Assembly: GCA_029266525.1 (NCBI GenBank)
Contig: JAQSWQ010000004.1
Coordinates: 1-64,000, forward strand
Length of the DNA stretch: 64,000 nucleotides
Source: Microvirga sp.
Lineage (GTDB): Bacteria > Pseudomonadota > Alphaproteobacteria > Rhizobiales > Beijerinckiaceae
Direction of reading: 5' to 3'
Shown here: piece after piece, positions 1 through 8,523 of the stretch
How the letters are laid out: each line of letters begins with the position of its first letter
Numbering within the stretch: the first letter of the stretch is position 1
Notes under the pieces: model-generated
What the model was told of the DNA's origin: nothing
What the model saw: the letters and a program-made list of their open reading frames with translations, nothing else
Databases searched by the model: none
Translations under genes and position numbers: made by a program

Positions 1-993
1 GACCCCGATCTCGCGCAGCACCGCGATCGAGGCGTCGCGCATGATCTGGTATTCCTTGTCGGTCAGCGTCAGCGCCGGCGCGACGGTGATCGAGTCGCCG
101 GTGTGGACGCCCATCGGGTCGACGTTCTCGATCGAGCAGATGATGATGCAGTTGTCCGCCTTGTCGCGGACGACCTCCATCTCGTACTCCTTCCAGCCGA
201 GCACCGACTCCTCGATCAGCACCTCGTTGGTCGGCGAGGCGTCGAGGCCGCGCTCGACGATGTCGAGGAACTCCTCGCGGTTGTAGGCGATGCCGCCGCC
301 GGTGCCGCCGAGCGTGAAGGAGGGCCGGATGATGGCGGGGAGCCCGACCTCCGAGAGCGCCATCAGGGCCTCGCCGATGGCGTGCTCCTGGTAGCGCTTG
401 CGGCGGTCCCTTTCGCCCCCCTGCCACTTGAGCTCGAAGGCGGCGATGCGGCGCTTCTTGTCGCCGGGATGCAGGTCCTCGGCCTCGATCGCGGCGATCT
501 CGGCAAGGTGCCTCTCGCGGTCGGCCTTCTTCAGGGCCGAGGCGTTGGCGAGGCGCGATTTCGGCGTCTCGAGCCCGATCTTGCGCATCGCCTCGCGGAA
601 GAGCTGGCGGTCCTCGGCCTTGTCGATCGCCTCGGCGGTGGCCCCGATCATCTCGACGCCGAATCTCTCCAGCACGCCCATCTTTTTGAGGGACAACGCG
701 GTGTTGAGCGCGGTCTGGCCGCCCATGGTCGGCAGGAGCGCATCGGGCCGCTCCTTCTCGATGATCTTGGCGACGATCTCCGGCGTGATCGGCTCGACAT
801 AGGTCGCATCCGCGAGATCCGGGTCGGTCATGATCGTCGCAGGATTGGAATTGACGAGGACGATCCGGTAGCCCTCGGCGCGGAGCGCCTTGCAGGCCTG
901 CGTGCCCGAATAGTCGAACTCGCAAGCCTGGCCGATCACGATGGGCCCCGCGCCGATGATCAGGATGGAGGAGATGTCGGTTCGTTTGGGCAT
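1..993 (-). CDS. carB: Carbamoyl-phosphate synthase large subunit, partial (first 331 residues)
   Basis: The product makes carbamoyl phosphate from bicarbonate, ATP and ammonia delivered by CarA, for pyrimidine and arginine synthesis. The visible part begins with [20 protein letters not shown] and has the first ATP-grasp domain, including [10 protein letters not shown] near residue 90 and the glycine loop [10 protein letters not shown] followed by IAYN. Between the ATP-grasp halves there is a Lys/Glu/Arg-rich insertion of several tens of residues absent from the E. coli enzyme. I recall this insertion from other Rhizobiales CarB proteins. The frame runs off the left edge, so roughly two thirds of the protein is outside. 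The start ATG is the only one upstream of the conserved N terminus. carA lies about 5 kb upstream on the same strand. Confidence 0.97.
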   Translation of the reverse strand, partial: MPKRTDISSILIIGAGPIVIGQACEFDYSGTQACKALRAEGYRIVLVNSNPATIMTDPDLADATYVEPITPEIVAKIIEKERPDALLPTMGGQTALNTALSLKKMGVLERFGVEMIGATAEAIDKAEDRQLFREAMRKIGLETPKSRLANASALKKADRERHLAEIAAIEAEDLHPGDKKRRIAAFELKWQGGERDRRKRYQEHAIGEALMALSEVGLPAIIRPSFTLGGTGGGIAYNREEFLDIVERGLDASPTNEVLIEESVLGWKEYEMEVVRDKADNCIIICSIENVDPMGVHTGDSITVAPALTLTDKEYQIMRDASIAVLREIGV

Positions 994-1129
994 GGCCGTG
1001 TCGAGCCCTCCGGGCGCGCGGACGCGCCTCGGCAAAGGGCGGTATGTCGGGATTTGAACGCTGAAGCGCCCTCATACACAGGTCGGGATGCTATTGGAAG
1101 GTCCGCGGGGCCGCAGGCGGGAGGGCCGG

Positions 1130-1915
1130 ATGGGCGAGGAGAAGCGCTGGGCGCTGATCACGGGCGCGTCGAGCGGCATCGGGACGGAGCTTGCGCGGGT
1201 GTTCGCGGAGAGGGGCTATTCGCTCCTGCTGACGGCGCGGCGCGAGGAGCGGCTGACCGCGCTCGCGGCCGAGCTTCGCGCGAAGCACGGGATCGCGCCC
1301 GAGACGCTCGTCTTCGACCTCGAGGATCCGGCCGCGACGCAGGCGCTGTTCGCCGCCGTCGAGGCGAAAGGGATCGCGCTGCACACGCTCGTCAACAATG
1401 CGGGCTTCGGCCTGCGCGGGCGCTTCGCCGAGCTTCCTTATGACCAGCAGGTCGCGATGGTCGAGCTGAACGTATCAGTGCCGCTCAAGCTGTCGCGGCT
1501 GTTCCTGCCCGGCATGATCGAACGGCGGCAGGGCGGCATCCTCAACGTCGCCTCGACCGCGGCCTTCCAGGCCGGGCCGAAGATGGCCGTGTACTACGCG
1601 ACCAAGGCGTTCGTGCTCTCGCTCTCCGAGGCGCTGCACGAGGAGGTCAGGCGCCACGGCCTCGCCGTGACGGCGCTCTGCCCCGGACCGGTGCCGACCG
1701 AGTTCTCCGAGCGCGCCAGCCTGCAGATGACGCGGCTCGTCAAGATGCGATTCATGACGCTCTCGGCCGAGGAGGTCGCCCGCCAGGGCGTCGCCGGCTA
1801 TGAGCGCGGCAAGGCGATCGTGATCCCCGGGGTCGTGAATAAGCTCGGCGCCTGGGGCGCCCAGATCGGGCCGCGGGCCGCCGCGAGGGCGATCGCCGGG
1901 AAACTGCAGGGGTGA
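1130..1915 (+). CDS. SDR family NAD(P)-dependent oxidoreductase
   Basis: Classical short-chain dehydrogenase/reductase of 261 residues. The nucleotide-binding motif ITGASSGIG is near the N terminus, NNAG follows near residue 90, and the catalytic serine (NVASTAAF) precedes the active-site YxxxK (YYATK). The CPGPVPTEF segment after the active site is typical of the DltE/YqjQ-like SDR group. The substrate cannot be told from sequence. An upstream in-frame ATG at 1088 exists, but the ATG at 1130 has a GGGAGGG ribosome site just before it and starts directly at the Rossmann fold, so I chose it. The next gene begins 4 bases after the stop. Confidence 0.92.
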   Translation: MGEEKRWALITGASSGIGTELARVFAERGYSLLLTARREERLTALAAELRAKHGIAPETLVFDLEDPAATQALFAAVEAKGIALHTLVNNAGFGLRGRFAELPYDQQVAMVELNVSVPLKLSRLFLPGMIERRQGGILNVASTAAFQAGPKMAVYYATKAFVLSLSEALHEEVRRHGLAVTALCPGPVPTEFSERASLQMTRLVKMRFMTLSAEEVARQGVAGYERGKAIVIPGVVNKLGAWGAQIGPRAAARAIAGKLQG

Positions 1916-1919
1916 GACG

Positions 1920-2129
1920 ATGACCGACCAACGATCTGTGACGGAGGACGCTGCGGAACTATGGGCGCTCGCCATCGCCATCTTCGGAGGCGAGGATGGC
2001 CAAGCCTTCTGGGACACGCCTCATCCCATGCTGAACGACCACACTCCCGGCGAGGCCAGCGCCGAGCGCACGGGCCGAGCCGAGGTCGAGCGCATCCTTC
2101 GAGCGCTGGAGCATGGGCTGCCGGTTTGA
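1920..2129 (+). CDS. Small protein resembling the MbcA/ParS/Xre toxin-binding domain (orphan antitoxin-like)
   Basis: A 69-residue protein in which the segments WALAIAIFGGEDGQAFW, TPHPMLNDHTPGEAS and VERILRALEHGLPV match the pattern of the DUF2384 domain (antitoxins MbcA, ParS and Xre). In that family the C-terminal domain binds a RES-type NAD-consuming toxin. There is no helix-turn-helix region in front and no RES-domain gene on either side, so it would be an orphan. It starts 4 bases after the SDR stop and is probably co-transcribed with it. The fold assignment rests on motif recall only. Confidence 0.6.
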   Translation: MTDQRSVTEDAAELWALAIAIFGGEDGQAFWDTPHPMLNDHTPGEASAERTGRAEVERILRALEHGLPV

Positions 2130-2172
2130 GGTCGCGCGTGACCTGCCTGCGCGGGGTCGCTAAGAGGATTTC

Positions 2173-2610
2173 GTGCCTCGCGCCGCCACTCACCTCCCCC
2201 CGCTCGCGCGCCAGTTCACGTCGTTCTTCTGGATCGGCCTGATCGCCGCCGCGATCCATTACGGCTGGCTGATCGGCCTCGTGGAGCTCGCCGGGTTCCG
2301 GCCGGTGCCGGCGACGCTCGTCGGCTATGTCGGAGGCGGCGTCGCTTCCTATGCGCTCAACCGGCGCCATACCTATCGCAGCGAACGCCCGCATGCCGAG
2401 GCGACCTGGCGCTTCGCGGCCGTCGCCTTGGTCGGCTTCCTTCTGACCTGGGCGCTGATGAGCGCTTTCGGCTGGTTCGCGGGCGGGCGCTTTGCCGTCT
2501 GGTACGTCTATCTCCTCGCCCAGCTCGTCACGACCGGGGTCGTGCTGATCTGGAGCTTCCTCGCCCACAAGTTCTGGACTTTCGGCGAGCCTGGTGCGCG
2601 GGCGCCCTGA
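2173..2610 (+). CDS. GtrA family membrane protein
   Basis: A 145-residue protein with four predicted hydrophobic helices, starting at a GTG preceded by AAGAGGA. The layout FTSFFWIGLIAAAIHYGW near the start, YALNRRHTYRS in the middle and HKFWTF at the end is the signature of the GtrA/DPMS flippase-like family. Members are thought to move polyprenyl-linked sugars across the inner membrane or to assist glycosyltransferases. No glycosyltransferase gene is adjacent, so its partner is unknown. It is convergent with the binding protein that follows. Confidence 0.88.
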   Translation: MPRAATHLPPLARQFTSFFWIGLIAAAIHYGWLIGLVELAGFRPVPATLVGYVGGGVASYALNRRHTYRSERPHAEATWRFAAVALVGFLLTWALMSAFGWFAGGRFAVWYVYLLAQLVTTGVVLIWSFLAHKFWTFGEPGARAP

Positions 2611-2619
2611 GGCAAGCCG

Positions 2620-3582
2620 CTACTCGACCACGCGGTCGGCGCGGGCGAGGAGCGCCTGCGGCAGCCGGATGCCGCGCTCGCGCGCCTCGCGCTCGTTGAC
2701 GACGAGCAGGAACTTGGTCGGCTGCTGGATCGGCAGATCGGAGGGGCGGGCGCCCTTCAGGATCTTGTCGATGTAGTCGGCCGAGCGCCGGAACAGGTCG
2801 GCGAAATCCGCCCCGTAGGACATGAGGCCGCCGGCCTCGACGAAATCCTCGGTCTCGAAGATCGCGAGGATATGCAGGTCGTGCAGGGCCTTCACGATGG
2901 CCCCCCGGTGCCGCACCGTGAACGGGTCTCTGATCACGAGATAACCCCGCACCCCCTGCGCGGCGGTCGCGGCGAGGTCGGGATGGATCTCGCCCGGCTC
3001 CCGCATCTCGATCGAGACCGGCGCGAGGCCGAGACGGCTCGCCGCCAGCTGCGCTTCGGCGAAGGTGATCGGGGTGTTCGGGTGGTCCGGATTCCAGACG
3101 ATCCCGATGCGCGTCAGCCCGGGAAAGACCTCGCGCAGCATCTCCAGGCGCTTGCCGACGAGCTCGGGGGAGAGCTGCGTCATCCCCGTGATGTTGCCGC
3201 CGGGCCGGTCCAGGCTCGACGCGAACCCCTCGCGGACCGCGTCGCCGCTGTTGGTCATGACGATGGGAATGACTTGCGTGGCGTCGCGTGCCGCCACGAT
3301 CGCCTCGGAGCCTGCAGCGACGACGATGTCGACCTTGCTCTCGACGAGCTCGGCAGCCATGGCCGGCAGCTGTTCGCGGGACCGCGCGAAGCGATAGAGG
3401 ATTTCGAGGTTCCTGCCCGGCTCGTAGCCGCGCGCGGCGAGGCCGTCCCGCAGCGCCTGCATCAGCGGCGAGCGCACCGAGGTCGTCGAGGAGGAGAGGA
3501 ACCCGACCCGATAGGTCCTGGCCGCCGCCGGCGCTGGGGCGGCCAGGAGGGAAAGGCCGATCAGAAGCGTGCGCCTGTGCAT
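2620..3582 (-). CDS. ABC transporter substrate-binding protein (ABC_sub_bind / DUF534 type)
   Basis: A periplasmic protein of 320 residues with an N-terminal signal peptide (MHRRTLLIGLSLLAAPAPAA). YRVGFLSSS opens the mature part, and the pattern of GRNLEILYRFA, IPIVMTNSGDAV and GNITGMT with a C-terminal QQPTKFLLVVN is typical of the ABC substrate-binding family first seen as DUF534 (TrpX-like). These proteins usually work with a permease and an ATPase, but neither gene is next to it, so it is an orphan here. The ligand cannot be inferred. Confidence 0.9.
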   Translation of the reverse strand: MHRRTLLIGLSLLAAPAPAAARTYRVGFLSSSTTSVRSPLMQALRDGLAARGYEPGRNLEILYRFARSREQLPAMAAELVESKVDIVVAAGSEAIVAARDATQVIPIVMTNSGDAVREGFASSLDRPGGNITGMTQLSPELVGKRLEMLREVFPGLTRIGIVWNPDHPNTPITFAEAQLAASRLGLAPVSIEMREPGEIHPDLAATAAQGVRGYLVIRDPFTVRHRGAIVKALHDLHILAIFETEDFVEAGGLMSYGADFADLFRRSADYIDKILKGARPSDLPIQQPTKFLLVVNEREARERGIRLPQALLARADRVVE

Positions 3583-3646
3583 GCCGGGTCCGCAGGTGGG
3601 CTTCCCGTCACCTTACGCCCGCGCCTCGCCCGATCAAAACCGGGCG

Positions 3647-4345
3647 TCAGGCAGGCGGGACAGGGGTCGCGACGAAGGTCATCCGGGCTTGGTTGTGGCC
3701 GATGTTCTTTCCCCGGCGCTCGGCCGAGAAGCCCTCGCCGCGCAGGAGCTCGATCATCTGAGGCTCGGCGAAGGTCGTGAGCCCGAGCTCGTTGCGGAGC
3801 TTGCGGTAATCGGACAGCGCGGTGCGGGCGAGGCCGAGGATGGCGCGGAACGCGAAGCCGCCCTTCCAGCCGAAGGCGAGAAGCGCCTTCGCGTCGGCCG
3901 CTGGGCCGAGGTCGGGCGGGACGACGTCGGCGAGCACGAGCCGGCCATCCGGCTTGAGCTTGCGGCGCCACAGCCGCAGGAGGTCGCGCAGCTCGTCCTG
4001 CGACAGGTACTGCAGCAGCGAGTTCGCGACCACGAGGTCGAGCGAGGCGTCCGGCAGATGCTCGACCGCCTCCGGCGCCAGCACCTCGATCTTCGGATTG
4101 CCGCGGAAGCGCGCCTCGAGCCGCTCGCGCACGAGCGGCGCCGCGTCGCAGAGATAGAGCCGCCCGCAGCGCGCGGCGACGCGCCCGGCCGAGAGCGCCT
4201 CGCCGCAGCCGTGGTCGAGCACATGCGCTTGCGGGGAGGGGACGAGCGCCGCGATGTCGGCGGCGATGCGCTGGTAGTGCAGCGTCTTGTGCCGATCGCT
4301 GACATAGATCGGCGTGTCCTGGTTCCAGTACTCGCGCCAGTTCAT
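3647..4345 (-). CDS. Class I SAM-dependent methyltransferase
   Basis: A 232-residue methyltransferase of the type 11/25 fold. The SAM-binding motif I is HVLDHGCGEALSAG near residue 40, followed by an acidic residue at the end of beta 2 (LYLCDAA), and ANSLLQYLSQDEL corresponds to motif IV. The C-terminal half has a helical region and a final beta hairpin. The substrate is unknown. It begins 3 bases after the stop of the HigA-like gene on the same strand, so it may be read from the higBA promoter. Confidence 0.85.
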   Translation of the reverse strand: MNWREYWNQDTPIYVSDRHKTLHYQRIAADIAALVPSPQAHVLDHGCGEALSAGRVAARCGRLYLCDAAPLVRERLEARFRGNPKIEVLAPEAVEHLPDASLDLVVANSLLQYLSQDELRDLLRLWRRKLKPDGRLVLADVVPPDLGPAADAKALLAFGWKGGFAFRAILGLARTALSDYRKLRNELGLTTFAEPQMIELLRGEGFSAERRGKNIGHNQARMTFVATPVPPA

Positions 4346-4348
4346 GAT

Positions 4349-4639
4349 TTAGGCCGCGGGCCGGCGCGGCAGCTTGGCGATCTCGCTTCCGGTCGTCTGC
4401 TCGGCGCAGCGCAGCTCGTAAAGTGACTGCAGGTTAAGCCAGAACGTCGGGCTGGTGCCGAACCAGTGTCCCAGTCTGAGGGCAGTATCGCCCGTTACGG
4501 AGCGCCTGCCGGCGAGGATCTGGCTGATGCGGTTCGCAGGAACGCCGATCTGCCGTGCGAGCTCGCTCGCGGAAACGCCGAGCTCGTCGAGCTCTTCCGC
4601 CAGCACTTCGCCGGGATGAACAGGACGGGGATGGGACAT
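4349..4639 (-). CDS. higA: HigA-family antitoxin
   Basis: A 96-residue HTH_XRE protein. PVHPGEVLAEELDELGVS is the N-terminal signature of the HigA/VapI addiction-module antidote family. The helix-turn-helix spans ASELARQIGVPANRISQI near residues 24-42, followed by DTALRLGHWFGTSPTFW. It should bind HigB and repress its own operon. The ATG at 4639 matches the family start. An open frame continues upstream but overlaps the toxin gene and has no homology. It lies 7 bases downstream of the toxin gene, the toxin-first order usual for higBA. Confidence 0.93.
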   Translation of the reverse strand: MSHPRPVHPGEVLAEELDELGVSASELARQIGVPANRISQILAGRRSVTGDTALRLGHWFGTSPTFWLNLQSLYELRCAEQTTGSEIAKLPRRPAA

Positions 4640-4646
4640 GGACGCC

Positions 4647-4931
4647 TCAATGGTAGTCGACGATCTCGACCTCGGTAGGCCCGGGCGATCCGGCAGGCCA
4701 GCTGAAGCAGATCCGCCATTGGCGATTGATGCGGATGCTCCACTTGCCGCGCCGGTCTCCTCGCAACGCTTCGAGGCGGTTGCTCGGCAGCCCTCGCAAA
4801 TCCTCGAGTGAGGTTGCAGATTCAAGGATCGCGAGGCGGCGCTCCGCTTGCGCGCGAAACCCCTGAAATCCCGGAATGGTGCCGCCACGCGCGAAAGTTT
4901 CGGTGCGCTTGTCGGCATAGCCCAGGATCAT
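4647..4931 (-). CDS. higB: HigB/RelE-family mRNA interferase toxin
   Basis: A 94-residue toxin of the RelE superfamily. Family hallmarks are the opening MILGYADKRTETFARG, the middle LRGLPSNRLEALRGDR and the C-terminal WSIRINRQWRICFSW, with a final VEIVDYH containing the conserved histidine. Family members cut mRNA on the ribosome. It is the first gene of the pair and is followed 7 bases later by the cognate antitoxin. The pair lies between carA and carB, in a region otherwise made of unrelated single genes. Confidence 0.93.
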   Translation of the reverse strand: MILGYADKRTETFARGGTIPGFQGFRAQAERRLAILESATSLEDLRGLPSNRLEALRGDRRGKWSIRINRQWRICFSWPAGSPGPTEVEIVDYH

Positions 4932-4986
4932 GCGGCAGGTTGAGGAACGAGACGCCGGACGTCAAGCGTACGACGGAGTTGCCGAC

Positions 4987-5541
4987 CTACCCCCGCCATA
5001 ACTTCATCAAAGGCCCATCCGCCCCGTCGACCGGATCGGCCGCGGGCAGCGGCACCTCTCCGATGCGCTGGCGGGCCGCGGCGATGCCGGCGGAATCGGT
5101 GTCGCGCAGGAGGTCCCAGTCGCGTCCGCCCGGATAGGCGCCGACCACCAGGAGATCGTCACTCTGGCTGATGCGGGCATGCGCGACGCCGGCCGGGATC
5201 ACCACCACGTCGCCGGCGCTGACGCCGACCGTCTCGCCGTTCTCGCCGCCGAAGCGCACCGTCGCCGAGCCTGCCGCGATGCCGAGCACCTCATGCGAGG
5301 TCGAATGGTAGTGGTGGTAGTCGTAGATGCCGTTGCGCCAGGAATTGGTCCAGCCGTTCTTGGCGAAGGTGCGCTCGAAGGCCGAGGCCGGGTCGCTCGA
5401 GTCGGGCGTCACGGCGCCCTGGCGCACGATCAGCGGCAGCCGGCTGTTCGGGACGATGCCGTCGTCCTGGAAGACGTAGGTGTCGGTCTTGAGCGGCGCG
5501 TTGTAGCGCCCGGGCCTGCCGTAACCCTTCGCGCGAGCCAT
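4987..5541 (-). CDS. Cupin-domain protein (YjlB-like)
   Basis: A 184-residue single-domain cupin. The first cupin motif is represented by YHHYHSTSHEVLGIAAG, with several metal-binding histidines and the glutamate. The second is VVVIPAGVAHARI with the final histidine. The N-terminal part (FQDDGIVPNSRLPLIV) and C-terminal PGGRDWDLLR match the uncharacterised B. subtilis YjlB group. The reaction, if any, is unknown. Start ATG 5541 is preceded by an AGGAGGTT-like ribosome site, which supports it. Confidence 0.85.
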   Translation of the reverse strand: MARAKGYGRPGRYNAPLKTDTYVFQDDGIVPNSRLPLIVRQGAVTPDSSDPASAFERTFAKNGWTNSWRNGIYDYHHYHSTSHEVLGIAAGSATVRFGGENGETVGVSAGDVVVIPAGVAHARISQSDDLLVVGAYPGGRDWDLLRDTDSAGIAAARQRIGEVPLPAADPVDGADGPLMKLWRG

Positions 5542-5647
5542 CGCGTGAACCTCCTGCCTCGACGGGATCGGCAGGGTAACGCGTCAGGCCCGGGAAAGAT
5601 CGCTCCGCCCGCCTCTCCCGCTCGCCCGCAAAGCCGCGGGCGAAGCC

Positions 5648-6028
5648 TCAGTTCGCGAGGAGGATCGCGGCGACGGCGCGGTCGATCGCCATGTAGAAGA
5701 TGCCGAAGGCGACCGCCGCCGCGACCGCGAACTCGACCGTCTGGTCCTTCATCAGCCGGAAATGGCGCAGCATGTCGCGGCCGGCATAGACGATGATCCA
5801 GGCGACCGTCAGGATCGCCGGGAAGCCGAACAGGAAGGAGGCGGTGCTCTCGACGCGGCCCGCTTCGGCCGGATCGAGCAGGGGGCGGATGTTGCGCACC
5901 CAGGGGGCGTGCAGCGCCGCGTAGAGCGCGGTCATCCAGGCAAGGCTCGCGGCGATGCCGAGATGGAACGTGAAAGCCTTGTGCAGCCGCGTGAACGGGT
6001 CGGCGGAATCGGCTTCGAAAGTCGTCAT
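5648..6028 (-). CDS. Small integral membrane protein of unknown function
   Basis: A protein of 126 residues when started at the ATG at 6028 (MTTFEADSADPFTRLHKAF). It shows about four hydrophobic segments, FHLGIAASLAWMTALYAA, FLFGFPAILTVAWIIVYA and FAVAAAVAFGIFYMAIDRA being the clearest. An upstream in-frame ATG at 6103 would overlap the carA end and adds only polar sequence. I recognise no family. It lies just downstream of carA on the same strand. Confidence 0.65.
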   Translation of the reverse strand: MTTFEADSADPFTRLHKAFTFHLGIAASLAWMTALYAALHAPWVRNIRPLLDPAEAGRVESTASFLFGFPAILTVAWIIVYAGRDMLRHFRLMKDQTVEFAVAAAVAFGIFYMAIDRAVAAILLAN

Positions 6029-6095
6029 GGGCTGCCCCGCGAGATCGAATCGGCACTTTATTGTTATTGCCAACGCGATAACTCGGATGCGCGTC

Positions 6096-7331
6096 CTAGG
6101 CAACTCCGCGCTTGCGCTCAGGAGCTTGGCAGTTCTCGGCCTTTAGCTTCTCCTCGTCGATCAGCTCGACGAAGCGACGGAACAGATAGTGGCTGTCGCG
6201 CGGCCCGGGCGAGGCTTCCGGATGGTACTGCACCGAGAAGGCCGGCCGGTCGGTCAGCGCGATGCCGCAATTCGAGCCATCGAACAGCGAGACGTGGGTC
6301 TGGATGGCGTTCGACGGCAGGCTTCCCGGGTCGACCGAAAAGCCGTGGTTCATCGAGGTGATCTCGACCTTGCCGGTGACCACGTCCTTCACCGGGTGGT
6401 TCGCCCCGTGATGGCCCTGGTGCATCTTCTTGGTCCGCCCGCCGATGGCCAGGCCGAGCATCTGGTGGCCGAGGCAGATGCCGAAGGTCGGCACCCGCTC
6501 GTCGAGCAGCCTGCGGATCACCGGCACGGCGTATTCGCCGGTCGCGGCCGGGTCGCCGGGGCCGTTCGACAGGAACACCCCGTCGGGCTTCAGCCCGAGC
6601 ACCTCCTCGGCGCTCGCAGTCGCCGGCACGACCGTGACCTTGCAGCCAGCGTCGGCGAGGAGGCGCAGGATGTTGCGCTTCACGCCGTAATCGATCGCCA
6701 CGACGTGGTGCTGCGATTTCGCCTGCCGGCCGTAGCCCTCGCCGAGATGCCAGCTGGTCTCGTCCCAGCCGTAGCGCTGCGGTTGCGTCACCATCGGCAC
6801 GAGGTCCTGGCCGTCCATCGAGGGCAGGCCAGCGGCGCGCAGCTTCAGCGCCTGGAGGTCGAAATTGCCGGCGGGGTCATGCGCGATGACCGCGTTCGGC
6901 ATGCCGTTCTCGCGGATCAGCACGGTCAGCGCGCGGGTGTCGACGCCGCTCAGCCCGACGATGCCGCGGGCCTTCAGCCAGGCGTCGAGATTGCGCGAGG
7001 CGCGCCAGTTCGACGACTCGGTCACCGCGGCGCCGAGCACCACGCCGCGCACGCCCGAGGCGGAGGCCGCGTTGACGCTCTCGATGTCATCCTCGTTCGT
7101 GCCGACATTGCCGATGTGGGGGAAGGTGAAGGTGATGATCTGCCCGGCGTAGGACGGGTCGGTCAGGATTTCCTGGTAGCCGGTCATGGCGGTGTTGAAG
7201 CAGACCTCGCCGGCGCTCTCCCCGATGGCCCCGTTGCCGAAGCCCTCGAGCACCGTGCCGTCGGACAGCACCAGGACGGCGGTCGCGCGCGGTTCTTCCC
7301 AGCCGCCGGAGGCGTGCGAGTCTTGCGGCAT
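6096..7331 (-). CDS. carA: Carbamoyl-phosphate synthase small subunit (glutaminase)
   Basis: A 411-residue glutamine amidotransferase subunit that supplies ammonia to CarB. The N-terminal CarA-specific domain contains GEVCFNTAMTGYQEILTDPS. The class I amidotransferase domain starts near VVAIDYGVKRNILR. The catalytic triad is Cys286 in FGICLGHQ, His370 and Glu372 in QYHPEAS. The N terminus has a short Ser/Glu-rich extension before the first beta strand. It is divergent from yqeY with 133 bases between the two starts, which must hold both promoters. No attenuator or clear operator is visible there. Confidence 0.97.
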   Translation of the reverse strand: MPQDSHASGGWEEPRATAVLVLSDGTVLEGFGNGAIGESAGEVCFNTAMTGYQEILTDPSYAGQIITFTFPHIGNVGTNEDDIESVNAASASGVRGVVLGAAVTESSNWRASRNLDAWLKARGIVGLSGVDTRALTVLIRENGMPNAVIAHDPAGNFDLQALKLRAAGLPSMDGQDLVPMVTQPQRYGWDETSWHLGEGYGRQAKSQHHVVAIDYGVKRNILRLLADAGCKVTVVPATASAEEVLGLKPDGVFLSNGPGDPAATGEYAVPVIRRLLDERVPTFGICLGHQMLGLAIGGRTKKMHQGHHGANHPVKDVVTGKVEITSMNHGFSVDPGSLPSNAIQTHVSLFDGSNCGIALTDRPAFSVQYHPEASPGPRDSHYLFRRFVELIDEEKLKAENCQAPERKRGVA

Positions 7332-7464
7332 CGGTTCGATCTCTTGTAAGGCGGCCCGGACGGCCGCGCTCGCGAGCCTGTCGGCGAGCTTACGCGTCGG
7401 GCTGACTTAAGGAGCCCGGTCGCGCCAGTCAACGCCGCAGGGCCGGAGCCCCGAGGAGTTTCCG

Positions 7465-7920
7465 ATGCGCCAGCGCTTCACCGAGGCCATGAAGGAGGCG
7501 CTGAAGGGCGGCGACAAGACGCGGCTTTCGACCGTGCGCATGATCCAGGCGGCACTCAAGGACAAGGACATCGAGGCGCGCGGGGCGGGGAAGGGACAGG
7601 CCTCGGAGGAGGAGATCCTCGGCCTCCTCCAGAAGATGATCAAGCAGCGCCAGGAATCGATCGCGATCTACGACCAGGCCGGCCGCAAGGAGCTTGCCGA
7701 CCAGGAGCGCGAGGAGGTTGCGGTCATCCGGAGCTTCCTGCCGCAGCAGATGGACGAGGCCGAGACCCGCGCCGCGATCGCGGCGGAAATCGCCGAGACC
7801 GGCGCCGCCTCGATGAAGGACATGGGCAAGGTCATCGGCGCGCTGCGGGCGAAGTACGCCGGCCGGATGGACTTCGGCAAAGCAAGCGCGCTCGTGAAGG
7901 AGCTTCTGCCGAAAGCCTGA
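7465..7920 (+). CDS. GatB/YqeY domain-containing protein
   Basis: A 151-residue member of the YqeY family, which shares the tail domain of GatB, the tRNA-dependent amidotransferase subunit. The signatures LSTVRMIQAALKDKDIEAR near residue 27, LLQKMIKQRQESI near residue 60, REEVAVIRSFLPQQM near residue 90 and GKVIGALRAKYAGRMDFG near the end are all present. Its role is unsettled; a link to tRNA-dependent amidation is inferred from the domain only. A carA-yqeY divergent arrangement is common in alphaproteobacteria. Confidence 0.94.
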   Translation: MRQRFTEAMKEALKGGDKTRLSTVRMIQAALKDKDIEARGAGKGQASEEEILGLLQKMIKQRQESIAIYDQAGRKELADQEREEVAVIRSFLPQQMDEAETRAAIAAEIAETGAASMKDMGKVIGALRAKYAGRMDFGKASALVKELLPKA

Positions 7921-7922
7921 GC

Positions 7923-8024
7923 CTATCCGGCTTTCCGCCTCCGGCCGGGCTTCGCTGCGCTCTTGCCGATTTGGGTCATGTAGGCCCGCAGCACGGCGTT
8001 GATCCGGCGCTGATAGCCCGTGCC
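7923..8024 (-). pseudogene. Remnant of a BrnA-type (DUF4415) antitoxin gene
   Basis: About 33 codons ending at a TAG at 7923 read GTGYQRRINAVLRAYMTQIG and then a Lys/Arg tail. This matches the C-terminal end of BrnA/DUF4415 ribbon-helix-helix antitoxins, where a GYQTRINAVLRAYM-like motif is conserved. The same frame upstream turns into Arg/Ala/Pro-rich sequence with no DUF4415 resemblance, and no brnT toxin is present. I therefore read it as the truncated tail of a lost gene. Bases 8025-8289 hold nothing else I recognise. Confidence 0.45.
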
Positions 8025-8289
8025 ACGCCGCCGGCGGGCGGCCCCGGGCGCCTGGATCGGACCGGCGGCAGCTTCTGAGCTCGGACCGGGCTCGCCCGCC
8101 GTTAACCTTGGTTTCCCTAGAAGAGCGCCGCCGAGCGCGCGCCGGCGGAGGGAATTTCGCGCCCGGGCTGCTCTTGCGCGGGGCTCCGCGCCGACCCGTA
8201 AACCATTCGGGCGTGCCCGGCTTTGATCATTTGCAAGAAAGGCCATAAGCTCGGCAGCGGTCGAGGTCGCCGGGTGTCGGAGTTGTGTT

Positions 8290-8523
8290 ATGGCGGCGAG
8301 GCGGAAAAGCTTGTCTCCTCTTGAACGGGACTTGCTGAAGGTCGCGGCGGAAAAGCCCGGCGGTGTGGTCTGGCTCTCGGAGGAGAGCCTCGACACCATG
8401 TCGTCGACCTACAAGGCGATGCTGAAGCTCGAGAAGCTCGAATTCCTCGAGCGCCGCGGCAAGGACGCGCTGCGCTGGCGCCTCACCAAAGCAGGGAAGG
8501 CCGAGCTCAAGGAAACGGCCTGA
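8290..8523 (+). CDS. Small hypothetical protein, winged-helix-like
   Basis: A 77-residue charged protein. The pattern LSPLERDLLKVAAEKPGG, then STYKAMLKLEKLEFLERRG, then RWRLTKAGKAELKETA resembles the three helices and wing of a MarR/PadR-like winged helix. It is much shorter than a full regulator and I know no named family for it. The start ATG at 8290 has only a weak ribosome site. Function unknown. Confidence 0.55.
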   Translation: MAARRKSLSPLERDLLKVAAEKPGGVVWLSEESLDTMSSTYKAMLKLEKLEFLERRGKDALRWRLTKAGKAELKETA

